DNA from: Larimichthys crocea
Taxonomy: Eukaryota > Chordata > Actinopteri > Sciaenidae
NCBI RefSeq assembly: GCF_000972845.2
Contig: NC_040027.1
Location: forward strand, 9,457,158 to 9,521,157
DNA: 64,000 nt
Reading direction: 5' to 3'
The notes beneath the pieces were generated by a model that had not been told where the DNA came from, searched no databases, and saw nothing but the letters and a program-made list of their open reading frames with translations. Shown piece after piece: positions 48,490-62,529 of the stretch (the stretch's first letter is position 1; every line of letters starts with the position of its first letter). A program made the translations under genes and the position numbers.

Positions 48490-51050
48490 CATACATAATT
48501 CATCCGCCCCCATCCTCATCCATGTGCAGACTTTCTTGCTCATTAAACTACATTACCCAACTTCATCGGCACATCGTAACATTACGTCAGCTGGGTGCAT
48601 CTAGAAAAAGACTCTAGAGTACCTGCAGCATCCTAGTTTTTAAGCGTAGGGTCACTGACCAAGCTGATGTACTTGACAACTTGGGAGTGAGAACAGGCTG
48701 ACCACGCCACACACAGCAAACCTCACTGGCTTGATCATTATGTCTTGGTACGTCACCTTATCTGCCACGTTTACCGTTCACAGGGACATTTTCTCATTAT
48801 TGTCCGTTATCTCTGCGAATGAGGATGTTTTATTGACAATCTTCACATCTGCTCCCGACGGGAATGAAGCAATCAGTTGTTTAAGAGAAGAAGTCTGATA
48901 TCTGCACTGCAGCGTGCGCCGTTTCAATATGTAACGCCATCAACAAGAACATGTTTAGATACTCCCATGTATATTGCAGATACTGTGCCAGTGGTTGCTC
49001 TGCTAAAGCTCTCTGATTGCTAATTTCAGTTCTATCAATATGGCTCCACACCATGTTATACTCCCTGGAGGAATTAACTGTGATTGATCTGTTGTATCTA
49101 ATTACCTTTTTTCTTCCTTTATTTTTTGGTTCTCAATTTTCCACATACTAATGACCAAGATATTTTATCCCTCCAGTTTTCCCTTCAGGTAAACGGAAAC
49201 GACCGAGTGCAGTTTCATTTGGGAAATTAATTTTCAGGCAGACAAGTCTGGCTTGCCTCTTGACATGACAGGAGAGGGTTGATAACTTGTAATTGACCTT
49301 GTTGTTGGAGCTTCCAGGTATGGGGGGTAAACTCAGCTCACATCCAGTGTTGAAGAGGCATTTCTAATGAAAGAGCCTGGCTGGCATTTGCAAAGGATTT
49401 GGTGCTTTTAAATGAGGTGCTTGTTGTCGGTGCTACAGGCTCTTTTGGTAGAAAAATCCACTCTTGTAAAACATGCATTTATCTTTGAAAATAACGTCAT
49501 GTACAAATCCATCTCTGACCTTTCAGAAGTCTTATTTTATAAGTATCTGATAATCCTACAGTGTAGCCAAAAGCAAAAAAAAAAAAAAAGAGCCGCCGAT
49601 GAGATACGAAACAATTTCCGATTGATAGAGTGATATGATTGATATGAAGTAGGCTAATCCTGGCTTTAAATTATCAGCAGGTCCGTGTTCTCATACATAA
49701 TGCATTATGTAAATGGTTGTTACATAAATGTCTTAATCATGTATGTGCTAAATAATGTGTCACTGCTGGCTTCAAAGCGGCTGGTTTGCATACAAGATGT
49801 TCCTGCCCCTGCACCTGTTAAGATATTTTATCATTTTAGCACTGAAGTTTCTTTTATGAGTTTTGATGACCCAGATTCAGGTGAATTCAGAAATGTATTT
49901 ATGGTTCATTAATTCTGTATTATTTAGTTTTTACAGCTCTTCATGCTTTTACTGTGTAATGTTAAATAAATATTTACTGATCGACTCATTAACTGTAGTT
50001 TTAAAATGTCAAAACCAAAATTAATCCACAGATAAAATCCAATAAACTGCTCCCGAGGTGGTGCAGCGATCTGTTCCTAACCTGTCTTTGGAAAGACGCA
50101 TTGTTAATTTACAGCGGAAACAAATTGTGAACACAGTATTAACACATCATCACCTGTTAAGCTTGTTAGCACCAACTCTTGCTTATTTACACGTACAGCA
50201 GAACTGTATTTAAGCACGGAGAACAAATCATTTATAGGTACGGTGGATGTTGGAGACACAGACGTCCTCTGTGCAGGGAGTGTTCCTGACACTGTGCGTT
50301 TGGTGTTAACTGGTAATCAGAGTGATGTGACATGTGGGAAGACACTGTTCTTATATCAACGCCTCCCCGAGTGTGTGTTAGATCCGCAGTGATGTTTCCT
50401 ACCTGTTTCTTGAAGTCCTGAACGGAGGGCAGCAATGATCTTCTCTTCTCTCAATAGAGCAATATTATCATGAATGCATTGAGTCCAAGACTCGCTCTCT
50501 TCGGCTCTTTAGCTCCGTCTTTGTGTACAGTAAGCTTTTTCGCTGAAAACAGCTGCCTGCTGTGGCCCAAAGTGATGCTACGGGAGAAAGTTCAAGCCAG
50601 ACAGCTGAAACTATTTTACACTCGATGAAGCCGAGGGGAGAAATTTTGATTATACCGACTTTAAGTGCTAGTGCAACAATCTAAAAACAGTTCAGTGGAT
50701 GTAAAATGCCTCCATTTAAAATCCCTTGTAAGCAGAAGTACAGAAGTACTATCAGACTAGTAAGTATTAAAGGAAAAGTATCTCATTCTGCAGAACATCA
50801 CATCGTTAAACTGTTACTGGTGCACTGATGCAAATCACTTTGAAATGTAGTCAGTTCATAAATACAAACTGCAATTTAAACCATAATACACTGGATTTCA
50901 TACATGTACTAAAGAAACAGACAAAGTTACAAACATTTACCTATTTTTTTGTAATCTGATTACATAATCTCAAATATGTGTAGTAACCATTAATGACTAA
51001 GCAGCAGGTGGAGCGAGTTTTAACTGCTTCATATGGTCAGGTATTTTAGT
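48490..51050. other. Non-coding stretch, candidate conserved blocks
   Basis: No gene is supported. 49,010-49,270 (ATATGGCTCCACACCATG, GATCTGTTGTATCTAATTAC, GGGAAATTAATTTTCAGGCA) has conserved-element texture. 49,577-49,589 is a short A run. The frames at 49,412-49,912 are short and unrecognised. Confidence 0.35.
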
Positions 51051-51056
51051 CTAGTT

Positions 51057-51110
51057 TTTTGTGCCAAGGACCAGCAGAAGCATAAAAAAAGATTCACGGA
51101 CCGGTTGGCA
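51057..51110 (+). repeat. Possible DNA-transposon fragment with GGACCGG motif
   Basis: GTGCCAAGGACCAGCAGAAG followed by GATTCACGGACCGGTTGGC resembles a fish repeat in which the phrase CACGGACCGG recurs. No matching far end or target duplication was found. Confidence 0.3.
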
Positions 51111-51114
51111 ATTT

Positions 51115-52855
51115 GTCAACTTTAATATACATTGTGAAAGACATTAACGTTATTTCAATAGGCAACTCACACAGTTATTTCAGCCTATCAATTTTAAAAG
51201 GCTTTACAAATTTTGTCATATCTTAGACCAAACCACACAGGAAAATACCTGACCAGACCAACAAGAACAGAACAGTTTGTATGTGATCATAACGTGTATA
51301 TTCCTCTTTAGCTGTGCAGAAGACTTGTCAGCTGTTCTTCCTGTGGTTCTATTAACAATATGCATCCAAAACATACAGTTCAAAACCAGGATATAATAAA
51401 ACTAAAAACAAAAAATAGATCCACTTTACAAATTATGTCATCAACTTACTGAAATCAGTATCAGTGAGACCCCTGGGCCTGTTTACCGGCCAGAAGAACA
51501 TCATAGGTGATGGGAGACAGTGAGACACGCAGGTTATTATTCACGTTCAGTCTGCTTGCTCTGAAACAACTAGAGTCTAGTTGTTTCCGAGCGAGGATTC
51601 GACCCCGATCGAGGAGCTTTCTGAGAGTAAAGACTTGTATTTTTTGTTTTTTTCTCTAAATCAGAATAATTTTGTGTAAAACTTTGGATACTTTTACCTC
51701 TTTGGGCTTGGAAGGTTTTTTTAATGAAATCATTTGAAACTTTAGAGGTGAAAATCACTGTTTGGTGGATCTGCCAACAACTCACGGACATCAAAAAGAG
51801 ACAAGGGGCTCCAACTAGACACTGCTTATTTTTTAAGTTTGGGAACCAATGATTTAATCATAACAATGTGTTGTATTTTATTAGACTATCATATATTAAC
51901 TATACCGTGAATGTATACTATCTCCCCATGGAATATAGCTGCGGGGAGGAAAACCTCTGAACATTAATTGAGGTGCTGTATCAGGAGAGTTTTATCCATC
52001 AGATGGACCACACTGTGCGGACTCTTTAGATGAATCTGCATAACAAATGCTTTATCTTCAGCAGGAATGACCTTGTTGAGTTTCGGCATTGATCAGCACA
52101 TCGACTCATCCACTCCGATAACTCTGAAACCCATTTATCATAGGCAAGGTTTTAGCCTGCCACGGCTACACTTACTGACAGAAAATCAATCTATTCTTAT
52201 CAGTTAATACACCGGCGGGTCATGGCAGGAATATGTGAACATGTACAGTACAAGCCAAAGCCCTGATTAGAAAAGATGGAAATGTTCAGTAATGGGAAAA
52301 GGGGAATAAAAAATTAGAGTGGAGAGAGGTCAAATCAGAAAGGCGCATGGTTCAGCACAATCCAACACTGATTCTCCATCATACATCATTCTTATTTTTG
52401 CTTGATGAGTTGAGAAAATGTTGTAAAAGTCAATATGCATTGCCTGTGTCTCCCAGGAAACCTCCCCTGCTGCATTCCACTGCCTGGAAAACAGGACAAA
52501 ATTTGAATTTTTTTCTTTTTTTTGCTTCTTCAAATACTCATGGGAGAGCAGCAGTGGTGCATAGTTGCCTGCAGTGCACACACTGTACAAAGTAGGGCTT
52601 ACAGTACATACAATGGCTACATCTGTATGTGAGCGATGCCATTTGCATACTGTAATGTACTCTCTGCCTGCGTCTGAGCTCTGCACACACACACAGAGTC
52701 GGACAACAAATGTTGCCATAGGAGTTGACTTGTTGCAAATGGAGAATTTCCCACAAGGCTCGGACGTTTGTGTAGCATAATGAAGCAATCCCTTAATGGA
52801 TCGACTGGGTGTTTGCAGGTGGGATTATCTGCATGTGGTGTGTTTAAGATAAACA
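51115..52855. other. Non-coding stretch, candidate conserved block at 52.05-52.24 kb
   Basis: No gene. The 152-codon minus frame at 52,330-52,788 overlaps several competing frames and has no recognisable domain. 52,050-52,240 (CATTGATCAGCACATCGACT, CTTATCAGTTAATACACCGG) looks like non-repetitive, possibly conserved sequence. Confidence 0.35.
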
Positions 52856-52860
52856 GGCGA

Positions 52861-52893
52861 AGAAGGAGGAGGAGGAGGAGGAGGAGGGGAGGA
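52861..52893. repeat. (GGA)n microsatellite
   Basis: About eight GGA units within a purine run (AGAAGGAGGAGG...GGGGAGGACAC). It explains the poly-arginine and poly-leucine frames crossing it. Confidence 0.93.
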
Positions 52894-52899
52894 CACATT

Positions 52900-55800
52900 C
52901 CTGTGAATGTATCAGGTTTTGGCTGGATTAAGTGGTCTCTTAATTACATGGTCTGTTTGTTGTGTGGAATAAATAGCAAGCGAAAGAATTGTGCTTGGCA
53001 TCTTAGAACAAATACGACATAACAACGTGTCATTTGCAATCACAGTTTACAGCACTCAGAGAGACAAAGTCAATATCTCCTAATGGACACAGGAAATCTG
53101 TAACCTGTCCTGTTGTCTGGGCCAGAATGCTTATTCAGTCCAACTGTGACAGCGCCATTTACTCGCTGAGTCTCATCAGCTGCATTATGACTGAATGTTC
53201 CAAAGCTTCGGGTTGAAATTGATGCAGAGCTTCCGGTGAGCAGTCTGTTCTTACACTAAATGACGGTATGTGCAACATTGTAATAAACTATTAATCAGCA
53301 CTGAGGGTACCTTTTTAAAGGGTCAGTTAAACCGGGTAACTGTAAGAGTTTTAAAATAATAATAATGTATAACACACATGAGGAAAAACCACTGATTCTT
53401 GTCTTTTAACAAAATTAAATTAAAATGTCAATCATTATAATTTCATTGAAATGTTTTGTTTTCATTAGTAATGTTATTATTTTACAGATTTACTGAACTA
53501 TTATTATCAAACACCTTTGTTTGCTAAATTACTATCCAGAATTAGTTAGAATGTAAAAGGACATAAACGTAGAACTAAAAAGATTTACTTTAAAATTACA
53601 AAGAAAAATGTGAAATTGCTGTATGGAAATAATTGTATGTTTGCATACAACAAGCTACATATTTAATTACAGGTTGTCATTTTACGTTAATTTAATTTAA
53701 GAAAGAAGAAAAATGCTGTATAAACAATGTAATACTTTTTCTATACAAAAATGAGAAATGAACTGAATTTTTCTTTGTCATTATTGGCATTATACTTTAA
53801 CAGTTTGGTTGGTCATTTACAGATAATGTCTGTAATTTTACAGAGTTGTGTGAACAGTTCAATAAAACTGTAACTTATACATGTTTGATTTTAGTGTGGG
53901 GACCCCGATGAGTCTGCGAGCGGTTCAGGAGGCTTAAAGCTGGATCTATAAACCCCTCATATCACCAGATAATCTGGGCTGAACATCACTATCAAACATT
54001 GGAGCCGATCAAGGTCCCAGACCAGATTTCTCCTCCGATTGTCAGGAGGGCTGAGTCGGAGGTAAATCATCCCACATTTAAAATACCCTACAGAACAAGC
54101 CCTTCTACCTAAACAACACGATTCTCAGATTTACTGGGTAAGTCAAAGACGGGCGGACCTGTGTTTATGTATTTAATATTGTGTGAGAATAGTTGAAGAG
54201 ACATGAGGAGTCTTTAGTGATTAGACCCTGTTGTAACATCATCATTTTATGGAGTTAGTCAGGCCATGTTCCTGCAGGAATATCCTTCCAATACAGTCTA
54301 GACACTTGGTAGTGGTGGTGAAAGTCAAAAACAGCCTATAGCTGAAGATCTGTATGGATGTGATATGGAGCAAGATTCCTAATGAACTCGGTAGGAGAAC
54401 AAAATGTATGTCTGGTTCTGCTGAAAACTGGATGTGTTGGCTTCTGTCAATCAAGTGAGAGCAGACACCAGCAGAGAAAGATGTTTTTTTTAAAGAAGAA
54501 CTTTAAGGTTTAATAACTAAGAAATGTCATTTTGGTGAGAAAGAAATAGCAAACAAGTCTGAAAGACAGCGGAGCAGAAGAGACAGAAATCTCTAGTTAT
54601 TGATTATAACTAATATTTATGTCATAAATGTGCCAGTAGATGTGTTATATTGTACAAGTCTTATACAAGACTTATTCCTGTTTTCATGTATCTGATGTGG
54701 TTTGGTGTAAAAGTGGGAAAAAAACAAACAAAGATGAAGCAAGTTGTTTGTGTTTTAGTAACAAATGTTTTAGGTGTTGAGCTGAGAATAGATCTCAAAC
54801 CCATGAAATACAGCAAGTGTGCCGAAATAATAAAATAATGCTTAAAGTTTAAACTCTCCAGTCTGTGGATTCTGTTTAATCAAAAATAACTTTTAATGTG
54901 TTTAAAACTGAAATATTTTATCTTTTTTCTTTTGGTTGAAAGACCATTGCATGTTACTAACAACATTTAATTGAAGCAATTTCATTTTTGGACCCAGACT
55001 GAGTGTGTTTATCTTGTTTACCTTCATTAAATTATATGCAAATGACACCAAGCTGCTACAGAATATCTACAAACACCTCTCCAGACATCACACAGGTCCA
55101 TTATAAGTCAGTTTCCTGCCTGTTTATGTGGGTGTCACATCACTGGAACTCATTAGTCTTGAGCGTAATGACCTCCTTTCCATTTTTCTTCATAATTATG
55201 TTTTACATTTTATGATATGATGTCAAAACTTACCTACAGCAGATTATGATATTATATTATTTCCTCATCAGCAGCAAAGCTCAACAATGCAAAGTCAGAC
55301 CCAGATTTACACTTTTTATCTTCTTACCTTCCTCTGCCCACATGCTCTTCTAACTCTCTGCTAACAAACTGATCTAACAGCAGCTACAGTTGTCAGCAGT
55401 TTACTTCACTGTCCATCAGGAAACTCTGTAAATCACAGAGAGTTGAGGCGGAGCAGCTGCAGGATGTCAGAGGGAAAACCAGAAAACGTTTTCTCCATAA
55501 AATATGATCCAGTTTATGATTTAGTGCTATAAAACGCGACATACTGTTCCTGTTCTGAAATAATTAATTAATAATTCAAATAGTATTATTTATATAATTG
55601 TATGGTAGAAACGTTACATAACATTTCTTTAAGCTAACAATTTAAAAACCTATATGTAACTATAAGAGTAAAATGTAAACGGGTTGTTTTGTAGCGATTT
55701 GAATAAATAAAATCTATGTTGACGTTGTTTTCCCAGTCAGGACAGTCTCTGCCTTTCTGTTTTTCCATCCTCACCCACGCAGCATTAGAGGTTCATCTTG

Positions 55801-56510
55801 ATGTCAACCGAAACAGAATGGCAAACAGTGCTTACCAACACTAATACAATCTGACTCATTATTTTTGTCCCTTGTGTGGAGTAACCTGCGAGTGAAAATG
55901 GGAGTGGAATGGTATTTTAATTGGTTTATTCAGAGCTGCAGGAAAACTCAAACTGGTATCAAAGGTTCATGCAAACAGCTTAACCCCGGCGACACTGTGA
56001 CCGTCAGCCTGTATGTTTCTCCAACATGTAAACACAATGCTGTTTCAACCTAAAGCCAAGTTAAATTTCATCATTTATCTTGTGTTGTGTGACTAATGAA
56101 TAACAGAGGCGGAAATTTACTGAAGCCAAGTGTGGTGGAGATGTGATCATCCACCCTGAACACATCACACTGCTCTCCAGTAGTGCAATAATGGATGGTA
56201 GATGGCTGCCATTACGACCTTCCCTCTGCACGGCAGAGCACTGTGAGCCACATGAAATCAAATTACTGCTCAAGAGGAGGTTCACTCTCCTCACCCGTGT
56301 GCCCTGTCTCTCTCTCTGTCTCTCCCTCACACTCTCTTCTTATCTCCTTTTCCTCTTGGTCTCTTTCGCTGGCCCTGTATCAACCTCCAGAGGCGGGTTT
56401 AGGAACTCTGAAATGAATATATGAATGCAAAATAAACAACCTTAATCTAATATTATTTGGTGTTTGAAATCCGTGATCAGTTCGGACATATAAACAGCAG
56501 ACACTGAGAT
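52900..56510. other. Long A+T-rich non-coding stretch
   Basis: Frames are short and disagree on both strands. 53,330-53,880 is very A+T-rich. 56,280-56,345 is pyrimidine-rich (CTCTCTCTCTGTCTCTCCCT). No gene, RNA or transposon end recognised. Confidence 0.4.
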
Positions 56511-56514
56511 TGTG

Positions 56515-57335
56515 GTCATTTTGTGTCCCCTTGTACTACTTTTGTAATATTTTGTGGCTATTTTGCATCCCTTTGTGGTCTTTTGTAATATTTTGTGGCT
56601 ATTTTGCATCCCTTTGTGGTTGTTGTGAAACTCTGTGTTATTAGTTTGAATTCATTTAGCATTTTGTGGTCTTTTATATTTATTCTACATCCCTTTGTGG
56701 TTATTTTGTAACATTTTTTGATCGTTTTGCATCCTTTTTGTTTATTTTGCGCTCTTTTGTGGTCATCTTGTAACTCCTTGTGGTCATTTTGTGTCCCTTT
56801 TGCAGTTATTTTCTATTATCTGTGGTCATTTTGTAATTCTGTGTGGTTATTTTCCATCCCTTTATCATCTTGTGCTCTTTTGTACTCATTTTGTAATTTA
56901 ATGTGGCTATTTTGCATCCCTTTGTGGTCATTTTGTAACTCTTTGTTATTAGTTTGCATTAATTTAGCATTCTGTACTCTTTTATGTTTATTCTACACCC
57001 CCTTGTGGTTAACACTTTGTTATCATTTTGTATCCCTTCATTATTTTGCACTCTTTTGTGGTCATCGTGTAACTCTTTGTGGCAATTTTGTGTCCCCTTG
57101 TGCTAATTTTGTAATTCTTTGTGGTTAATTCATTCATTCATTTCATTTTGCCTTGTTATTAGTTTGCAGTTTGTGCTCTTTTATGTTTATTCTACACCCT
57201 TTTGTGGTTATTTTGTAAGACTTTGTGATAATTGTGCATCCCTTTATTATTTTGTGCTCTTTTGTGGCCATCTTGTAACTCTTTGTAGATTTATCTGTGG
57301 TCATTTTGTGTCCCTTTGTGGTTGCTTGATTGACA
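56515..57335 (+). repeat. Minisatellite with about 21-bp units and higher-order structure
   Basis: Imperfect units on the theme TTTTGTGGTCATTTTGTAAC / TTTGTGGTTATTTTGCATCC fill the interval. Because 21 bp is seven codons, a plus frame at 56,718-57,128 shows a seven-residue rhythm (LWSFCNS-like) and is not a gene. A longer block containing TTATTAGTTTG, TTTAGCATT, CTCTTTTATGTTTATTCTAC and CTTTTGTGGTTATTTTGTAA recurs at about 56,640, 56,940 and 57,155. The array has a higher-order repeat of roughly 200-300 bp. Confidence 0.88.
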
Positions 57336-57339
57336 TTCC

Positions 57340-60300
57340 AACGATAAATATTAAAAGTAATTTAATAAAGATGTTAGTAGTCATGTTAAGTAATCCATCC
57401 ATGATACTAACTAACAAATACTAATGACTTTCTGGTACCCTCATCTTCTGTTCTCACTCCTGTGCTCTCTCTGTCCTCTGGCTCTGTGGAAATAAGAGAA
57501 AAGAGAAAGTGCAGCGATCCTTTGAGATCTCATAAATTCAATATATTCATAATGCTACACTCCCTGAAAGTGTTTGGGAGTGCATTCAGTGAGTCCATAA
57601 GTCACAACATTGTCAGAGGGGTGATGGTGATGCATGACGACGCCGGCACTCAGTTCATTTCAGAGCAGGTACTTTCCGTCAGATAAGTAGAACCTTAATT
57701 CCATCCGCTGGCCTAATGTGTTTTTAATGCAGCCTTGTGACTTATGTTGCTGTCAGTCGCCCGGCCTCAGAGGGATGCCAGGATGCTAGTGGGCGGCAGA
57801 CAGGGACCAGGAAAAGGTGGCAAAGATTAATCAGAGCTGCAGAGCCATCACGTATTTGATCAAATCCGTATTGACTCAGACCACTGAGAGGGCTGCGTCT
57901 GTGGAAGTCAAAAAAAAGAAAAAAGAGAAGAACGTGACGCTCGGCTTGTCTCTGCTGCAGGATGAATGATCTCAGTTTGTTCAAACCTGCATTTGATGAA
58001 ACAATACAGATTGACCTCAGAGGCAATTCAGGTCATCGATAGCATTCAGAGGCAGGTCAATTTCTCATTGTGATGTCGTTTGGGGCAAATATTATTAACT
58101 GTATCCGTGTTTTCAAGCTTTGGGGACTTATTGTAGAATCAGCACACAGCTATACATCAAAAGGCATGTGTCATATTGTGATCTAAAGACACTTCATTTA
58201 AAACCAGAAGGAATTCACAATGTATGGTTCTGCCCTCTACAACGTCCCTGGGGAAATGTAGTCGCTTCCACATAGCCTACATTTACATTTGTTCCACTTA
58301 AAAAGATTTATTTGTCTGACTCAGATAACTGGTAGTCATCACAGGGAGCACGACAGAAACACTGCAGGTTTTTCCAAACAGTTTCTCCCACTAGTGGGCC
58401 AACAGAGGAACGGCATGTGACGAGGAGCTTGTGCTCTACAGCACTACAGCTTTTATTTTCATTTCATACTGACGTACTGTCAGTGTGCACAGGGGGAGCT
58501 GGCATCCCTCTCTTTTTGTTCGGGTATTCTCTTTCAATTTAAATGCTGAAATGTTTTCTAAAGGGGTGCTGCTGATCACTCGAGGAGCTTTAAGGAAAAA
58601 AGTCAGAGGAGCATTAATATCACAGTATTTCCACTACAAAAAAAAGCCGCACTAATTATCTCTAGCATCGGTCAGTCGTGGTTTTAAAGCATCTGAAGAC
58701 TTTTTTATTTTAAGATTTCCTCCTCTTTTCATGTCCTTCTTATTTCCATCTCCTTCTCCCTCACTAAAAATAACAATCTATGAATATGCTAATATGTCTC
58801 ACTTCAAAAATTTTAATTGCTAAATATAAGCTGTCCTCCACTCCCAGTGTTTGTGCACTGCAAGTTTCAACTTTCCACATCACACTTGTGTAAGTTATAC
58901 TGGACAATGACTGACTCCATACTAGTTGTGATGCCACAAAATCACCTTGTTTACATGCTGGTCTTCAACTCAGAGGACACAGAGGAACCTTCAGCACATT
59001 CATCATTCGACACACTAAAGGTCAAACATCCAAGTGAAAGAACAAACACATTTCTCTCTACAATGTGAAAAATATTTAGAAATACATCTTCAGGTTTAAT
59101 TTAAAAAGTTTAAAAAGAGTCTACACAACCAATCAGCTGTCAACAGATTCAGGTTAAATGGTGTGATTGGTGTGTGGAAGTATGTGACATCGCCAGTTTC
59201 TTAATGAGCCCGCCCTTTCAAAAAACGAAGGAAGAAAAAGAGAGGAAAGAAAAAATAGAAAGCTTGTGTAGAGAAACTAAAACTGCACCTGATCCCATCA
59301 GTCATACTGAGACGGTCGATATACTCTGCATATATTGTTCCCCTCTGTAACTCTGTAAATGTTGAATTAACAACAGAGAAGAGAAAACTTTAACGAACAT
59401 CTTATCATTATACTGTAATAATATGATATAATAATATAATCCCACTGTTGTTAATATGATTAAAACCTGCTTTAATTATATTTTAATCAAATGAACCTTT
59501 GGGATATAAAACCATACAACACCGTATGCTGTAATTTCCAACAAATAAGCCAAATGTATGCACTGCCTGTTCAGGATTTGACTGATATTTTGTCCCATAT
59601 CTTAAACTGGTGTAGACCTATAGGTCTATATAGTGCACCTTTGTCTGTAACTTAAATCCTCAAAGTTTGTTGTTGCTAAATGATGTTGTGATATTTGTGC
59701 CAAATTAAATCGGACAGTTTTAAGTATTTTCTACAATTAAGTTTAATTTTGGAGCAGCACTCATGAAGACACAGACAAGAAATAATAAACAAGTTCATTT
59801 CTATTGGAAGCAGATTGAAAACATCTTTCACTATACTGAGGATTTCACTCAGCTGGAAACTGGGTTTTTTTTATGATTTATAAACACAATTCACTTGATA
59901 AGATGTAGATTTTTGAGCAGTGAGATAAAGGAAAGAAAACCAGGTTTATTTATTCTTTTATGTTTGCTTTTTTTCCTTTGTAAAATAGACAGGATGCTTC
60001 TCCTTCTTCAAGCCTTTGAAGACAGTCTGAGGAACGAAGGAAGACTAGACAACACAAAGGGGAAAGATTCACATAGATCTAAACAGAATTAAAGAAGAGT
60101 ACTTTAGTATTTCCATTCATTAAGTCGACAGAAACAAAGCTGTCATGGGATGATCATGTGTTTGTTGACAGTTTTAAAATCATCATGTTGATGCTACATT
60201 GACTTTAATCAGGTGAATGGTGTCTCTTTGCCATTCCTATGTTTGTTCTCACATTAAATGAAGCTGGATCATATTTTATGAAGAAAATGTTTTCTGGTTT

Positions 60301-62250
60301 TCCTGACCCAAACTCCCGGCTGCCTTCCCGGACTGTGAGCAAAGGCGGAGTGTTAGAGTTTGCATCAATTGCATTATAGACCACCGGGAAGAGGAGTTTT
60401 TTTAGGCTTGGGCACAGGCAGTGTTGACAGGGAGCAGTATGCCGGTGTCGTGCCAGAACCAGAGCTGGGCAAGTGGGCAAAAATACTAATTTCTACGTAG
60501 TACTGCTTTCAGAATACTGCATGTGTTGGCTGTTTTTCAAATAAACTGTAAGTAAATATGTAATATGAAATCTGAATTGTAAAACACTGTGCACACTTTT
60601 TTTGCGTACATTTGTGAAAATGATTCATGTGTGTTACGTTTCCCTTTATATGCAGAAACAATAACGCTGACAACCAACAACGAAAGAACTCAGGGGAGAC
60701 AGGAGGCAGTAAAAAAAAAAAGAGATTTATTTGCCATATTTAAAGGAAAAGGTAAACAACAAATGCAGGTTTGAAACATGTGGGGAGAAATGTGGGGTTA
60801 ACCAAAGTACAAAAAATAGGGCCTAGCTCAACCTTATCTGGGAGAAAAGAAAAAGTAACATACATCTATTGGAAGTACATACCATTAAACAATTCCAAAC
60901 ACTGGATGTAACTGTGCTGCAGTGAATTATTATCATGTTATGTCCTTCGTTTGTGAGTCACCACATGTTTTTTTTTCTCCAGTTCTGAGTCTACGGCCAA
61001 AGGTTTCGCCGCAGGGACTCCAACATGCTCATCAAAATGTTCAAAAGGAAACCTTCTTTTAAAACACCACCATGCCTCCGTATTTTTTTTTCCCTGCTCT
61101 TCATTTCTATAGTTTTGTCCCCCAGCCCCGATAATCCCCCACATCCTTGGCTAATCAGCGGGAAAAGAACAGGACAGCAGTGAGCTCAGGGTTGTGTTTT
61201 TAAAAATGCATGTTCTTCTTCTGAACACACACTGCAGCTCACAGGGGAGCAGGCTTCCTTCCTCCTGTGGGGGAGAGAACCACAGGCAGATAAAAACTCT
61301 ACGCAGGGTAATGACATGCATGACTACCGCCTGCATGCACATGCGGTAGATCAGCGCTGAAGGTGAAGACATTTCCTGAATGGAACAGAGATAAACATGG
61401 AGTACACCAAGGCCGAGGAGGTGGGAGGTTGTGTATGTCGATGTAGAAATGAGCGGTTTGTTCAGGGTGGGAGGTCTTCTGCCAGCTAATTGTGTTTTCC
61501 CAGCTATGTGCCTGCCAATAAATTGGCCCTGTGGTCTCTCCCCAGCTGGCCAGGCTGCCACAGAAAGGTCACAGGTGCTCTGGGAGTACAAGACTACAGC
61601 ACTGCATTCTGTATGAGGTGTTAAAAAGTCTGATTTCAATCTTTTTTTTTTTATTTCTTTCCAGCAGGTTTCCATATATTTCATTTTCATCTGTCACTGC
61701 AGCAACAGGAACTTAAAGAACTCGTCACGTTCAATTTGAGCTTCAGCTTTGTCGAACTTCGCCGTCATGGTGGTGAAGCCACCAAACATTTCAGTAAAAT
61801 TTCATGAAAAGTAATGCATTCAGAAATGTTTGAAAGATTTATGATGAAGGTCCTTGACTGAAGTGTTGTATTTCTAATAAGCTGAGTGCCGACAGGGTGC
61901 AGAAATTTCTTTAAGGACAGTTTCGGTGCATATTTCTGATGCACATATATGTCTAGATGCAAGAAACAATATTCAATATTCAAAAATATGCAGTCACACT
62001 CATGATACATCCATGATTAGTAACAAGCTAACAAACCCTGAATCGACGTTCCAAATGAGAAATATTTGGGAAAAGAAACGCGGATCAGGAGCACGACTGT
62101 CCATTGCTGCTTCAGGAAACATAAAATAATCTTAATAGGAATAAACCTGTGTCCTGTGTGTAAACTGTCCGAATAGGGCTGGCTGCTGTGTTTTAACATC
62201 TGTTAGTTAGTACTGAAGAGTACCTGCTGTTGCTATAAACCAACTCACTT
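57340..62250. other. Long non-coding stretch
   Basis: No gene supported. The largest ordinary frame of the window (179 codons, minus, 61,151-61,690) has no recognisable domain, overlaps two plus-strand frames and includes simple runs. 57,740-58,030 and 61,400-61,620 are less A+T-rich and complex. 60,460-60,500 (GAGCTGGGCAAGTGGGCAAA) faintly resembles a repeat boundary. No RNA genes seen. Confidence 0.4.
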
Positions 62251-62252
62251 AT

Positions 62253-62525
62253 AGGTCCAGTGTGTAACATTTAAGGGGATCTATTGGCAGAAATTGAATA
62301 TAATTAGCATAATTATGCTTTCATATGTGTATATTAAATTAAAAATAAGAATCACTGTGTTTTTATCACCTTAGAATGAGCTTTTATATCCACAGGGGGC
62401 AAACCAAACGTAGATCAAATCTTTATCCTTCATGCTTGGAATGGGAGGATGAGACGGGCGGTATTCAGTTGGTTGCAATATGCCTCTTCACCACTAGGTG
62501 CCACTAAATCCTACACTCTGTACCT
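62253..62525. mobile_element. 273-bp terminal-inverted-repeat element (MITE)
   Basis: The left end AGGTCCAGTGTGTAACATTT and the right end, reverse-complemented, AGGTACAGAGTGTAGGATTT pair over about 35 bp, continuing as AAGGGGATCTATTGG versus AGTGGCACCTAGTGG. The right half (CAACTGAATAC complement, ATTTAGTGGCACCTAGTGG complement) is familiar as a dispersed percomorph repeat. No coding capacity. Target duplications could not be fixed with certainty (TA-rich flanks). Confidence 0.75.
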
Positions 62526-62529
62526 TTAA

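Noticed and set aside
52330..52788. 152-codon minus-strand frame
   Set aside because: Four frames on both strands overlap here and no family motif is seen.
52861..52893. Arginine-rich and leucine-rich peptide segments
   Set aside because: Both are translations of the (GGA)n microsatellite.
56718..57128. 136-codon frame rich in F, C, L and W
   Set aside because: Seven-residue periodicity equals the 21-bp minisatellite unit; it is a by-product of tandem repeats with few A residues on this strand.
61151..61690. 179-codon minus-strand frame
   Set aside because: Largest ordinary frame, but no domain, no exon-like boundaries, overlapping plus-strand frames and composition typical of chance in 64 kb.
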